Assembly: GCA_023245415.1 (NCBI GenBank)
Contig: JAHFKJ010000012.1
Location: 1-42,284 of the forward strand
DNA: 42,284 bases
Source of the DNA: Candidatus Gottesmanbacteria bacterium
GTDB lineage: Bacteria; Patescibacteriota; Microgenomatia; UBA10105
Direction of reading: 5' to 3'
Each line of letters opens with the position of its first letter. The first letter of the stretch is position 1. Shown here piece by piece: positions 15,770 through 24,214 of this stretch. Below the pieces are notes generated by a model. The model made no database searches. It saw only the letters and a list, made by a program, of their open reading frames with translations, and was not told the DNA's origin. The position numbers and the translations under genes are program-made.

Positions 15770-15957
15770 ATAATAAGGATTGGCTTACATTATCCATATT
15801 TACTCTTATCACAGTCACTGCCTGGATTGCATTTGATGTGTATCATGCGGCTGTAACAAGAACTATAACCGAAGTACAACAACGTCTAATAGCTCCATTA
15901 AGTCCTAAACTAAATCCCGAAGTAATAGCCCAAATTCGAGCCCGAGAAAATAAGTAA
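15766..15957 (+). CDS. Small single-helix membrane protein coupled to pilO
   Basis: A 63-aa protein with one hydrophobic helix (WLTLSIFTLITVTAWIAFDVY), then a helical tail ending LIAPLSPKLNPEVIAQIRAR. It overlaps the pilO-like stop in an ATGA junction, so it is translationally coupled to the pilus genes. Its size and membrane topology suggest a small subunit of the PilN/PilO platform, perhaps standing in for PilP, but no PilP domain is visible. Function unknown. Confidence 0.7.
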   Translation: MNNKDWLTLSIFTLITVTAWIAFDVYHAAVTRTITEVQQRLIAPLSPKLNPEVIAQIRARENK

Positions 15958-15973
15958 ATGCGACTTCCAGTCA

Positions 15974-16003
15974 TTGACGTAACTATTTTTTTTCATGTAG
16001 TAT
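15974..16003 (+). promoter_or_regulatory. Possible promoter of the surface-protein cluster
   Basis: TTGACG (15974-15979) and TAGTAT (15998-16003) are separated by 18 nt. Only 8 nt separate the -10 from the ATG at 16012, so transcription would begin at or next to the start codon. Confidence 0.5.
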
Positions 16004-16011
16004 AGAATTAT

Positions 16012-17286
16012 ATGCAAAATGAACCGCATGTTCCAACCCTTGTGGGTATATTAATACTCTTGATTGGACTCGGGGCAACAATATTTTTAGTTGAAAACAG
16101 TACTAAATTTTTGTCATACGCCGCACCAGAAGATAAACCTCAACAAGTAACAATTGCCAATATTACTGATACTTCATTCGTTGTTTCCTGGGTCACGCAA
16201 AACCGTACGAATGGCTTTATTAAATATAAAGAAAAAAATCCCGTGAGTTTTTTAAAAATTGGTTATGACAATCGCGACAACATGATAAAAACATCAAACC
16301 GCTATACGCATTACGTCAATATCTCAAGTTTAAAATCAAATACCGGTTATGAAGTAGTAATTGTCAGCAATCAACATGAATACAATGATAATAAACTCGC
16401 TCTCAAAACTGGTTCATTGCTACCTGCACCTGCCCAGATTATTGATCCGGCGTTTGGAACTTTAATAGATGAGCGTAATCACCCTATATCTGAAGCTCTA
16501 GCTTATGTTTCTTTTGAAGGAAGCCAAATCATTTCTTCCTTAGTTAACACAGATGGCAGTTGGGTGTTGCCTTTAGGGGAAATGCGTTCACAGGAAGGTA
16601 ACCGCTATTTTGTACCATCTAACAAAGATCAGGAGCGCTTATTTTTTATCGGCCGCGAGGCACAGTCAACAGTTGTTGCCCGTATTGACAACGACGCACC
16701 ATTGCCCCCTATACGGCTTGGCGAGAACTATAACTTTACTAAACTTCAAGCATCTCGTTCTAAAGTTATATTCGCCCAGGAACAAATTGGTGGAACGCTG
16801 GTAGGTACAGCCGGAAGCAGTCTACATATAGATTTACCCGAAGCAAACGCAAACATCCCTTCAGGTAAACCCGCGTTTAAAGGGACTGCGACTGCGGATA
16901 AAAAAGTTATTATCACATTAAGCGGCGCCGCGTCAATCGTTGAAAAAATCACCAGTTCATCAAATGGCAACTGGAACTGGACACCAAAAGATATATTGAT
17001 TCCCGGCAAATATGTTGTTACGGTTGCTTCTTTTAACACAAATAATGCGCCGGTTAGCCAGGCAACTGCGTTTACAATTCTCAAAAGTGGGACATCAGTA
17101 CTTGGAGACGCGACACCATCCGCATCACTTGCACCTTCTCCCACACCATTACCGTCTTTTTCTCCATCACCGTCTGCCAGCGTCACTCCAACGACAGGTA
17201 ACTGGGAACCAACAGTTCTGGTTTTAGCAGTAGGATTTCTACTTTTGACGTTTGGATCTTTGACTTTTGTTCGAAAATTATATTAA
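16012..17286 (+). CDS. Surface protein 1: fibronectin-III and Ig-like domains, C-terminal anchor
   Basis: This 424-aa protein has an N-terminal membrane segment (LVGILILLIGLGATIFLVE). A fibronectin type III domain follows, at about residues 42-130 (ITDTSFVVSWVTQNRTNGF, then YTHYVNISSLKSNTGYEV). A carboxypeptidase-regulatory-like beta domain (LIDERNHPISEALAYVSFEG) and a bacterial Ig-like domain (KPAFKGTATADKKVIITLSG) come next. The end is a Ser/Pro-rich linker, then TPTTGNWEPT, a hydrophobic helix and the basic tail RKLY. That tail resembles a cell-wall sorting signal. No enzyme motif is visible, so an adhesive or structural surface role is likely. First of five consecutive surface proteins after the pil genes. 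Confidence 0.75.
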   Translation: MQNEPHVPTLVGILILLIGLGATIFLVENSTKFLSYAAPEDKPQQVTIANITDTSFVVSWVTQNRTNGFIKYKEKNPVSFLKIGYDNRDNMIKTSNRYTHYVNISSLKSNTGYEVVIVSNQHEYNDNKLALKTGSLLPAPAQIIDPAFGTLIDERNHPISEALAYVSFEGSQIISSLVNTDGSWVLPLGEMRSQEGNRYFVPSNKDQERLFFIGREAQSTVVARIDNDAPLPPIRLGENYNFTKLQASRSKVIFAQEQIGGTLVGTAGSSLHIDLPEANANIPSGKPAFKGTATADKKVIITLSGAASIVEKITSSSNGNWNWTPKDILIPGKYVVTVASFNTNNAPVSQATAFTILKSGTSVLGDATPSASLAPSPTPLPSFSPSPSASVTPTTGNWEPTVLVLAVGFLLLTFGSLTFVRKLY

Positions 17287-17335
17287 TTATAAGCATGTCA
17301 ATAAATATTTGCGTACTAGAAAATAGACTATAAAT

Positions 17336-18709
17336 ATGGATACAAATCCTCCTGATAATACAACTACACAGCAATTTAAACCAGTGCCTGAATCGACAGT
17401 GCAAGTTGAAAATATTCCGGTTCAACCAAAAATTCGCGCAAATAAATTTTTTTCCAAACTCTCACCAAAATCGCTTACGCTAATAGCCATCACTCTTTTT
17501 ATAGCTATTACCATACCGGTCGCGGTATTTTTGGCACAACAGAAGCAGGATATCCGCCAACTGGCAGCCAAGATTATTATTGGTTCCAACTACCGCGGTC
17601 CTTATAATACCAATGGACAATATGAGAATCTCTGCGGATCCGGTCCAAGAAGCATAGGTGGAGCTGATTTTTATGATTGTCCGGCTAATTGTGATCCAAC
17701 TACAGGAAATTGTACACAAGGCAATCAACCAAACTGTCAGGGAAATACGTGTGTCATAAGATGGGTTTGCGATGGAAACATGGAACAGTGTAAATCCGGT
17801 GAAACTTGGGGAACTTCTTTTAACGTTCAAGATTCTCAAAATGCAACAATGTGCGATAAAACAGTGCAAGTCGATGTGTTTGACCGGCATTGCCGTCTGG
17901 CAAACGGAAGTTGGGATACTGCATGTGACCAACCAGGAGCTTTGCAGGGATATATGGTCTGGTACTCAGGCACCGACGCTTGTACAACACAACCTCCACC
18001 CCCGCCTCCACCAGCAGGTTGTAATGGTTCAACTACAGCTGAAGTTAGCATAAATAATAGTACATCATGGATAAGTAATAATGTATCGGTTCACCGCGGT
18101 GATGTTTTTTATGGAAGAGCCAACCCTGTTTCGGGTAGAACTGTACTTATCAACCTTAATAATTTATCTCAAGCTCAATGTTCATCAGATACCTCAGCCG
18201 GCACTTGTCCTGCTTCATTGATGGTGGGGGCTGCGACTGCGATTGGTACAACATATGTAATTAATGCTTTTGAATATGGAAATGCCTGGTATATTCCAAA
18301 ACCTGGTTGCAGTGATACATTAAATGTCACCGTCGCTGCAGATCTATTGCCGACTCCAACTCCTACCCCAACACCGTCTCCTTCACCAAGTGCCACTCCA
18401 AGTCCCAGTCCAACTCCATCCCCGAGTCCGATAGCCAATCAATGTCAACAACTGGTAATTTTACGCAACAACACGCCCATTCGAGCCCAAGACGTCAATG
18501 TTGGGGATACGCTGGTATTTCGCGGTTTTGCCATCGGCAGTAATATAAGTCAAATCAGATTTATAGTAACACGCAACGCAGTTGCTGATGTACCGGTCAA
18601 TTTAACCGCTGTCTCTGATGGAAACAATACTTACCATGCAGATTTTCAATTTACTATAGCGAGCATTATGGACTATTCAATACGTACAGAACCGCTAATC
18701 GGACCATAA
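17336..18709 (+). CDS. Surface protein 2: Cys-rich module A, Ig-like, Pro-Thr linker, module B
   Basis: A 457-aa protein with a Pro/Gln-rich cytoplasmic N-terminus (about 45 residues). Its membrane segment [20 protein letters not shown] is almost identical to one in surface protein 5. Outside comes a Cys-rich module A ([38 protein letters not shown]), then a beta-rich Ig-like region and a Pro-Thr/Ser linker. It ends with module B, starting [10 protein letters not shown], without a C-terminal membrane helix. Module A and the membrane segment recur in the gene at 20930, and module B recurs in the next gene. One nucleotide separates its stop from the next start. No known enzyme fold is recognisable. 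Confidence 0.75.
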   Translation: MDTNPPDNTTTQQFKPVPESTVQVENIPVQPKIRANKFFSKLSPKSLTLIAITLFIAITIPVAVFLAQQKQDIRQLAAKIIIGSNYRGPYNTNGQYENLCGSGPRSIGGADFYDCPANCDPTTGNCTQGNQPNCQGNTCVIRWVCDGNMEQCKSGETWGTSFNVQDSQNATMCDKTVQVDVFDRHCRLANGSWDTACDQPGALQGYMVWYSGTDACTTQPPPPPPPAGCNGSTTAEVSINNSTSWISNNVSVHRGDVFYGRANPVSGRTVLINLNNLSQAQCSSDTSAGTCPASLMVGAATAIGTTYVINAFEYGNAWYIPKPGCSDTLNVTVAADLLPTPTPTPTPSPSPSATPSPSPTPSPSPIANQCQQLVILRNNTPIRAQDVNVGDTLVFRGFAIGSNISQIRFIVTRNAVADVPVNLTAVSDGNNTYHADFQFTIASIMDYSIRTEPLIGP

Positions 18710-18710
18710 T

Positions 18711-20081
18711 ATGTCAAAAATACGCACGGTACAATTGCTTATAATTTCGGTAATTCTTGCAGTGGCGATAATCGTCACCTCACTTTTACTCTGGAAACGC
18801 CAAACTGTCGGTCCGCTCAAAAGTAAGGCTGCAACTACTAGATCAATCACAGATGACTTCAACGGTACAACAATAAATAATAATGTCTGGACAATTGTTA
18901 ATTCTGCCTGCAATCCTACCATAACTCAAAATAATGGAGTTGCCCAAATTAGTATGCCGGCCGCTACTTTTGATTGTGGAGCAGGACTGCAAATGACGAA
19001 TATGCTAAGTGGTGATTTTTCAGTTGAAATTGATGTGCCAACGATAAGTTCGAATAATTTAGATGAGGGCCAGTTGCGTTTATATTTTGACTCCAGTCAG
19101 GGTGACGGGACATTGATTGTTACCCGCATCATCACTCAACAGGGTCAGCAGATTTTGGGCAGCTATGGTAATTCACCCACGGTGTCTTTTCAAAAATTTA
19201 TTTCTTTGAATAACCCGACATCAATACGCTTAAAACTGGTGCGCATCGGCAATGTGGGACAATTATTATATAACGACGGAAGTGGATTTGTACTTATTGG
19301 TACAGTAAACGGAATTACAACTGCTGACGGTAGACTGAATATTTTTCTTTTCCGTATGGGCGCTCACCCCGCTGTATCAGCAACTCTCGATAACTTTGCC
19401 GGTCAAATGAATTTGGTCACAGCTTCGCCTTCTCCACTTAGCAGTGAAGCTTGTGTAGTGAATTTAAACTTTTTAACCCTTGCATTTCCTCCACCTACAC
19501 CCACTCCAACACCCACTCCAACCCCAACGCCTTCGGGTACACCAACGCCTACTCCATCTGCAACTCCCACACCAACTGCTACGCCAACGCCAACCCCAAC
19601 AAGAAGTCCGAGTCCCACACCGACACCAACAAGCTCTCCGACTCCGACACCAACTCCCACTCGAAGCCCGAGTCCCACACCCACTCCGACCCCATCACCA
19701 ACACCATCGGCAACACCGACGCCGACTCCTTCACCGCTTGCTCAATGCCAAAATATCAAAATCTATAAAGTAACGGGAGATATTAATAATATTGGATCCT
19801 GGTCAGCACCTTTGATATACGCAGATTTGGGCAAATTACTGCCTGGTGAAACAATCTATATTGCTACACTCGGTTCAGTCACTAACGGAGTATTTGATCG
19901 GGCGCGTATCAGAGTAAACAGTACTGTCTGGACAACCCAAAACGAAACAACAGCAGTGAAGCCAAAATCTAACGTATTGGATCCAAATGAATTTTATGTT
20001 GCCTATACTATACCTAGCTCAGTTATTAATTTTACAATCGGCGCTGAGATTCATGAAGTAGTCGGCGACCGGTGGTATTAA
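18711..20081 (+). CDS. Surface protein 3: LamG-like beta-sandwich, long Pro-Thr linker, module B
   Basis: A 456-aa protein with an N-terminal membrane segment ([20 protein letters not shown]). A concanavalin/LamG-like beta-sandwich follows, starting [20 protein letters not shown] and ending [10 protein letters not shown]. That pattern (DDFNG...W....N...L.....) is typical of DUF1349-like or carbohydrate-binding jelly rolls. A ~80-residue linker of Thr-Pro repeats and then module B ([31 protein letters not shown]) end the protein. Part of the linker DNA is identical over 119 bp to the next gene. It is packed 1 nt after the previous gene and 3 nt before the next. Glycan binding is possible but unproven. 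Confidence 0.75.
   Translation: MSKIRTVQLLIISVILAVAIIVTSLLLWKRQTVGPLKSKAATTRSITDDFNGTTINNNVWTIVNSACNPTITQNNGVAQISMPAATFDCGAGLQMTNMLSGDFSVEIDVPTISSNNLDEGQLRLYFDSSQGDGTLIVTRIITQQGQQILGSYGNSPTVSFQKFISLNNPTSIRLKLVRIGNVGQLLYNDGSGFVLIGTVNGITTADGRLNIFLFRMGAHPAVSATLDNFAGQMNLVTASPSPLSSEACVVNLNFLTLAFPPPTPTPTPTPTPTPSGTPTPTPSATPTPTATPTPTPTRSPSPTPTPTSSPTPTPTPTRSPSPTPTPTPSPTPSATPTPTPSPLAQCQNIKIYKVTGDINNIGSWSAPLIYADLGKLLPGETIYIATLGSVTNGVFDRARIRVNSTVWTTQNETTAVKPKSNVLDPNEFYVAYTIPSSVINFTIGAEIHEVVGDRWY
19497..19615 (+). repeat. 119-bp perfect direct repeat, copy 1 (Pro-Thr linker)
   Basis: Positions 19497-19615 match 20289-20407 base for base, inside the Pro-Thr linkers of surface proteins 3 and 4 and in the same reading frame. 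Because the linker could be encoded by many synonymous codons, exact identity points to recent duplication or gene conversion. Confidence 0.9.
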
Positions 20082-20084
20082 ACT

Positions 20085-20825
20085 ATGAATACTTTAAAAC
20101 GCAATTGGCCATTTATCGCAATCGGACTAGTCAGTGTGTTGTTAGGTACATTAGCGATAGTGACTGCATATAGGTTGCGGTCAGAAAAACCACTGGCACC
20201 GACTGCACCAGAGTCAAAACCAAAAGCATTGGAAGGTAATCCGGTCACTGAATGCACGCTGCAGTTTAGTCTCAATGTACCCACTCCAACACCCACTCCA
20301 ACACCCACTCCAACCCCAACGCCTTCGGGTACACCAACGCCTACTCCATCTGCAACTCCCACACCAACTGCTACGCCAACGCCAACCCCAACAAGAAGTC
20401 CGAGTCCGACGCCAACGCCAACTCCAACCAGATCACCTTCTCCAACTCCCTCTGGTCCAGTACCTACTCCCACACCTACACCTACTGCATCTGGGACACC
20501 ATCACCCACATCTACTCCTTCGCCGACTCCTTCAAATATTGGCGGGCCGGTCTGCGGATCAATTTGCAGTGGAGCTGCCGGAAACTCCCAATGCCCCACC
20601 AGCATGATCTGCTACATAACTTCCGGTCAAACCATCGGTCTATGTAGAAATCCAGCCTGTCAGACAGATTCTGATTGTTCCTGTGATATCGCACAAGTGA
20701 ATCCAACGCCGACATCTACTCCTCCAGTTATTCCTGGAGTACCGCTCGCCGGCAATTCTCTTCCGACACTTATCTTAATCGGTACTGGAGTGACATTGTT
20801 AATCATCGGACTTGTGGTACTGTAA
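20085..20825 (+). CDS. Surface protein 4: Pro-Thr linker, CRNP Cys-rich module, C-terminal anchor
   Basis: A 246-aa minimal member of the cluster. An N-terminal membrane segment ([20 protein letters not shown]) is followed by a short stalk, then directly by a Pro-Thr linker. Next is a Cys-rich module C with [20 protein letters not shown] and [12 protein letters not shown], carrying about eight cysteines. The tail [10 protein letters not shown] plus a hydrophobic helix ends the protein without a basic patch. Module C is nearly the same as at the end of surface protein 5. The lack of a globular N-terminal domain makes it look like an acceptor stalk or a product of deletion between linkers. It starts 3 nt after the previous stop. 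Confidence 0.75.
   Translation: MNTLKRNWPFIAIGLVSVLLGTLAIVTAYRLRSEKPLAPTAPESKPKALEGNPVTECTLQFSLNVPTPTPTPTPTPTPTPSGTPTPTPSATPTPTATPTPTPTRSPSPTPTPTPTRSPSPTPSGPVPTPTPTPTASGTPSPTSTPSPTPSNIGGPVCGSICSGAAGNSQCPTSMICYITSGQTIGLCRNPACQTDSDCSCDIAQVNPTPTSTPPVIPGVPLAGNSLPTLILIGTGVTLLIIGLVVL
20289..20407 (+). repeat. 119-bp perfect direct repeat, copy 2 (Pro-Thr linker)
   Basis: This is the second copy of the 19497-19615 repeat. Immediately upstream lies one extra 12-bp CCCACTCCAACA unit relative to copy 1, a typical slippage or unequal crossing-over difference. A similar but diverged stretch occurs in the linker of surface protein 5. Confidence 0.9.
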
Positions 20826-20847
20826 AGAAATTTTACAAATCGATCTC

Positions 20848-20876
20848 TTGACACATTTTTTAGATTTCTCTACGAT
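20848..20876 (+). promoter_or_regulatory. Promoter of surface protein 5, with overlapping inverted repeat
   Basis: A perfect TTGACA (20848-20853), 17 nt, then TACGAT (20871-20876). TTCTCT (20866-20871) and AGAGAA (20883-20888) form an inverted repeat covering the -10 and start-site region, a plausible operator. The leader to the ATG at 20930 would be about 45 nt. This gives the last surface gene independent control. Confidence 0.7.
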
Positions 20877-20929
20877 AAATAGAGAGAAGACATTTGTATA
20901 TGTTGCTCGCTTACTAAAAAGAAAAATAT

Positions 20930-22330
20930 ATGGATCAAACTCCGTCAATAGTTCCATCTGATAATTCTATTTTAGATAGTAATACTCAAACTGTTTCACA
21001 ACCAACATCAGTGCCACCTATTTCACCGCCGCCTGCTTTTCCAAAAGTTTCTAACGTACAAAGTACACCACCGAAACCTTCATCTCCATTACCGGTTAAA
21101 TCTATGCTACTGATTGCAATCGCCTTATTTATCGCCATTACCATTCCCGTTGCTGTATTTCTAACACAACAGAGACAGGAAATCAGACAACGGGCTAATT
21201 ACAATCCTCCTTTTGGAGGAACGTACACGAACCTTTGTGGATCTGGAATTGGCGGATCAACGTATAGTTGTGCGGCAGATTGCAATAAAGATTCAGGTAC
21301 TTGCAATGGTAGTTATGTAGTTAAATGGGTCTGCAACGACTCTCAAACCCAATGCGGTGGAAGCGGCGCTGGACCAATCTCGGAAAACTGGTCTACTTCA
21401 CAGTCAGTCACCGGTATAGGTTGCAATCAAACAGCTCAAATTGACGTTTTTGACAAAGACTGCCGTCAAGGAGGCTGGTCATGTAATGATAGCAACCTAC
21501 AAGGCTATATGACGTGGTTTTCTGGAACCTGTACGACAACTAACCCCACTCCCACACCTAATACAGCATGTGCCGTAATCGGACAACCGCAAATCAGCGT
21601 AGCATCAGGTGCATACACATCGCAAAATATAACTGTAAGTTCTGGTACCTCTTTATCACTACGCGCGGCTCCTTTGGGCCAGGCAGAATGGTATCTATCC
21701 AATGTTAATGCAACTGATACCCCGGTCGGCCCCAATGATGCAAATGGCTCATCAACCCAGTTTACTGCAGGTCAGGGATTTTTTGCTCCTCCAGCAGGTG
21801 GAGCAGCAAGTTATTTCTATACTATGTATGCGTATCCCAGAAGCGGATTGGCAGGAGCAGGCAACGATGTCTGTCGCGGAACATTACGTATCACAATCAA
21901 TACTGTAGCCATACAACCTACTCCGACACCCATTCCCACACCAACTCCTATAGCTACTCCAACGCCTACTCCGTCTGCAACTCCCATCCCAACCCCAACT
22001 TCAACACCAAGTCCAACTCCCACAGCCACTCCAACACCTTCAAATATTGGCGGTCCGCAGTGTGGTAGCACATGTTTTACAAATCCTGATTGTCCGACCG
22101 GAATGTTGTGTTATATCAGTGCAGGTCAGACTTCTGGAGTATGCCGAAATCCAGCCTGTCAAACTGACACAGACTGCAGCTGCGACATTGTTACTGTCAA
22201 CCCCACTCCAACACCAGTTCCAACTCCAACAATTATACCCGTAGTACCTACCGCAGGAACAACTTGGCCAACTGTTATGCTTATTGGTGCCGGTGGACTA
22301 CTATTTATATTAGGACTGGCAGTTTTGTAA
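20930..22330 (+). CDS. Surface protein 5: module A, Ig-like, Pro-Thr linker, CRNP module, anchor
   Basis: The 466-aa protein combines modules of its neighbours. It has a Pro-rich cytoplasmic N-terminus, the membrane segment [20 protein letters not shown], and Cys-rich module A (NLCGSG, CAADC, VVKWVCND, IDVFDKDCR, LQGYMTWFSG). An Ig-like region, a Pro-Thr linker and module C ([32 protein letters not shown]) follow. It ends in VPTAGTTWPT plus a hydrophobic helix. N-terminally it is a paralogue of surface protein 2; C-terminally of surface protein 4. It has its own strong promoter. No catalytic motif is visible; a cell-surface adhesive or interaction role is likely. Confidence 0.75.
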   Translation: MDQTPSIVPSDNSILDSNTQTVSQPTSVPPISPPPAFPKVSNVQSTPPKPSSPLPVKSMLLIAIALFIAITIPVAVFLTQQRQEIRQRANYNPPFGGTYTNLCGSGIGGSTYSCAADCNKDSGTCNGSYVVKWVCNDSQTQCGGSGAGPISENWSTSQSVTGIGCNQTAQIDVFDKDCRQGGWSCNDSNLQGYMTWFSGTCTTTNPTPTPNTACAVIGQPQISVASGAYTSQNITVSSGTSLSLRAAPLGQAEWYLSNVNATDTPVGPNDANGSSTQFTAGQGFFAPPAGGAASYFYTMYAYPRSGLAGAGNDVCRGTLRITINTVAIQPTPTPIPTPTPIATPTPTPSATPIPTPTSTPSPTPTATPTPSNIGGPQCGSTCFTNPDCPTGMLCYISAGQTSGVCRNPACQTDTDCSCDIVTVNPTPTPVPTPTIIPVVPTAGTTWPTVMLIGAGGLLFILGLAVL

Positions 22331-22413
22331 TCTTCTAATTCCAGCAACCAAAAATTCAAGTAATGTAACTCTAAGTTAACGTTTCTATAAATCTTGGGAA
22401 ATATTGATTTAGG

Positions 22414-23496
22414 TCAATTAACAAGCGATTCACAATAGAGAGAATTTTTTACCACACATTCAACATACGCTTTAATTTTATCGAAGTTATCATCCTGTTT
22501 AGGAATCAAAACCCATCGACCGTCATATTTCCACTGTGGCGGGTTTATAAGTAAGCCTTTTTTGTTTTTCTGCGGTTCATCCTGCGTAATACCAACAGAT
22601 CGAATAACAATATCCTTTCCTGAAGTTCGTGCCACCAGCAATGCTTCACCAAGAAACATATCGGTGGTAGTTGCATCATCTATCGCTTTATACAGCAATT
22701 TCACTTTATTTAAATCAGTCCATGTTTGTTTTTCCAGTATTTTTTTCTTTAGCGATACCAACACTGCTTGTTGGCGCTTACCCCGGGAAAAATCTGTACC
22801 GTTTTCATCTTTAGCATACCGACTTCGCACATACTTTAATGCTTGTTCACCATTCATATGCTCAATACCTTTCGTAAAGGTAACTGTTTCATACCGGCAT
22901 TTAAATTCCAAATCGCCTGCGCATTCATCATTTTCTTTTCCGGCAATTGGATATGACTCATCAGTAAAAGTATCCTGCACCTCAACATCTATTCCACCAA
23001 CTACATCAATAATCTCTTTAAAACCTGAAAAGTCGATAAGCGCCACATAATGGATCGGAATACCTACGACTTCTTCAACGCTTGATTTGGCCAGTATCAA
23101 ACCTCCACCTTTTGCTTTCTCTTCTCCATAATGATAAGCAGAATTAATCTTATCCTTAAGCGTTGGTATCCAGACATCCCGAGGTACGGAAATAAGTGCA
23201 ATATCATGAGATTTAAGTCCGACACTTACCACCATAATTGTATCAGTCAAATCTCCACCTTCATGATTTGCACCTCCTATGCCGAGTATGACGATATTGG
23301 TTCGACCCTGATATTGTTTGAGCAAACTGGTATCATCACGCGCAATACTCCAAAGCCATTTTGGGGAAAGTTTATATTGGCCACTCAATTTATATAAGTA
23401 AACAATACCTACAATGAGGGCAACCAACATTATTCCTAGTAAGATTTTTAGACACCAGGCAAAGATCGGTAAAATTTGACGTTTACGTATGGGCAT
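22414..23496 (-). CDS. LytR-CpsA-Psr (LCP) family cell-wall glycopolymer transferase
   Basis: LCP proteins attach polyprenyl-phosphate-linked glycopolymers to peptidoglycan on the outer membrane face. An N-terminal membrane helix (ILLGIMLVALIVGIVYLYKL) precedes the LCP domain. That domain contains ILGIGGANHEGGDLTDTIMV, the substrate-phosphate Arg in LISVPRDVW, VDVVGGIDVEV, and the late signature EQALKYVRSRYAKDENGTDF with RGKRQQ. It is 360 aa, standard length. The start overlaps the end of tpiA by 14 nt. It ends convergently with the surface-protein cluster. Together with the glycoprotein-like genes nearby it may build the cell envelope. Confidence 0.92.
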   Translation of the reverse strand: MPIRKRQILPIFAWCLKILLGIMLVALIVGIVYLYKLSGQYKLSPKWLWSIARDDTSLLKQYQGRTNIVILGIGGANHEGGDLTDTIMVVSVGLKSHDIALISVPRDVWIPTLKDKINSAYHYGEEKAKGGGLILAKSSVEEVVGIPIHYVALIDFSGFKEIIDVVGGIDVEVQDTFTDESYPIAGKENDECAGDLEFKCRYETVTFTKGIEHMNGEQALKYVRSRYAKDENGTDFSRGKRQQAVLVSLKKKILEKQTWTDLNKVKLLYKAIDDATTTDMFLGEALLVARTSGKDIVIRSVGITQDEPQKNKKGLLINPPQWKYDGRWVLIPKQDDNFDKIKAYVECVVKNSLYCESLVN

Positions 23497-24160
23497 TTAT
23501 TAAGAGGCGATAAAAACTATCTGGTTTGAGACTTGCCCCTCCCGGCAATACTCCATCAATATCAGGCTGCTTTGAATACTCTGCAACATTTTGATCGGTC
23601 ACACTTCCGCCATAAATAACTTTTATTTGATGTTGCGCACGGGATTTTAACACTTTTGCGGTCCTGTTTGCATTTTCCGCAGGTTCTGGTTTACCCGTTC
23701 CAATGGCCCACACCGGTTCATACGCGATAAATTGACAAGCAGGCGAGAATGACTGATTTTCGTCCTGAACACAATATATAGGTTGTATATCATTCTCGAT
23801 AAGCTGCTTCGCTTTTTTCTCAAGGCTGGTATCTGATTCGGCGAAATATTTTCTCCGCTCCGAATGACCTACTAAACAATATGACACTACTCCTTTTACT
23901 TGAGATGCACTAATCTCGCCAGTATATGCCCCGACTGAGTAGGAAGATATATTCTGTAACCCCAAAGTTATCGGAAGTGAAGTCGAATCAAGTAATTTTT
24001 TAAGGAGAAAAAGATGAATTGCCGAAGGACAAAGAATAATATTTGTATGGGAGTTTCTTTCCTGCCAAAGTTTTTTAAATTCATGTACCCAGGATTTTAC
24101 TTCAGCCAATGTTTTATTACTTTTCCAATTCCCGATAACATAAAAAGCTTTTTTTCCCAT
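23483..24160 (-). CDS. tpiA: Triosephosphate isomerase
   Basis: TPI interconverts dihydroxyacetone phosphate and glyceraldehyde 3-phosphate. Active-site elements are present: N11 and K13 in VIGNWKSNKT, the His in LVGHSERRKYF, the catalytic Glu in YEPVWAIGTGKP, and the phosphate-binding YGGSV and DGVLPGGASL. It is 225 aa, slightly shorter than usual (about 250). The track start (TTG at 24190) adds ten unrelated residues; ATG at 24160 places the conserved strand at the N-terminus. It is fourth in a minus-strand run acpS-GDPD-hydrolase-tpiA-LCP, not next to other glycolytic genes. Confidence 0.95.
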   Translation of the reverse strand: MGKKAFYVIGNWKSNKTLAEVKSWVHEFKKLWQERNSHTNIILCPSAIHLFLLKKLLDSTSLPITLGLQNISSYSVGAYTGEISASQVKGVVSYCLVGHSERRKYFAESDTSLEKKAKQLIENDIQPIYCVQDENQSFSPACQFIAYEPVWAIGTGKPEPAENANRTAKVLKSRAQHQIKVIYGGSVTDQNVAEYSKQPDIDGVLPGGASLKPDSFYRLLINAHT

Positions 24161-24214
24161 GCAAGTTACTATTGTAACAAGTACGATCAACCAACACCAG
24201 TCCTTATTGAAAAC

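Noticed and set aside
19497-20520. Tandem short repeats that could be read as a CRISPR array
   Set aside because: Units are 6-12 bp, translate in frame as Thr-Pro, and have no regular spacers or nearby cas genes.
19403-20607. Long minus-strand ORFs rich in Gly-Val repeats and other-frame His/Gln/Leu-rich ORFs in the Pro-Thr linker regions
   Set aside because: They are shadows of the low-complexity linker coding sequence; their composition mirrors the repeat and they cover no independent motif.
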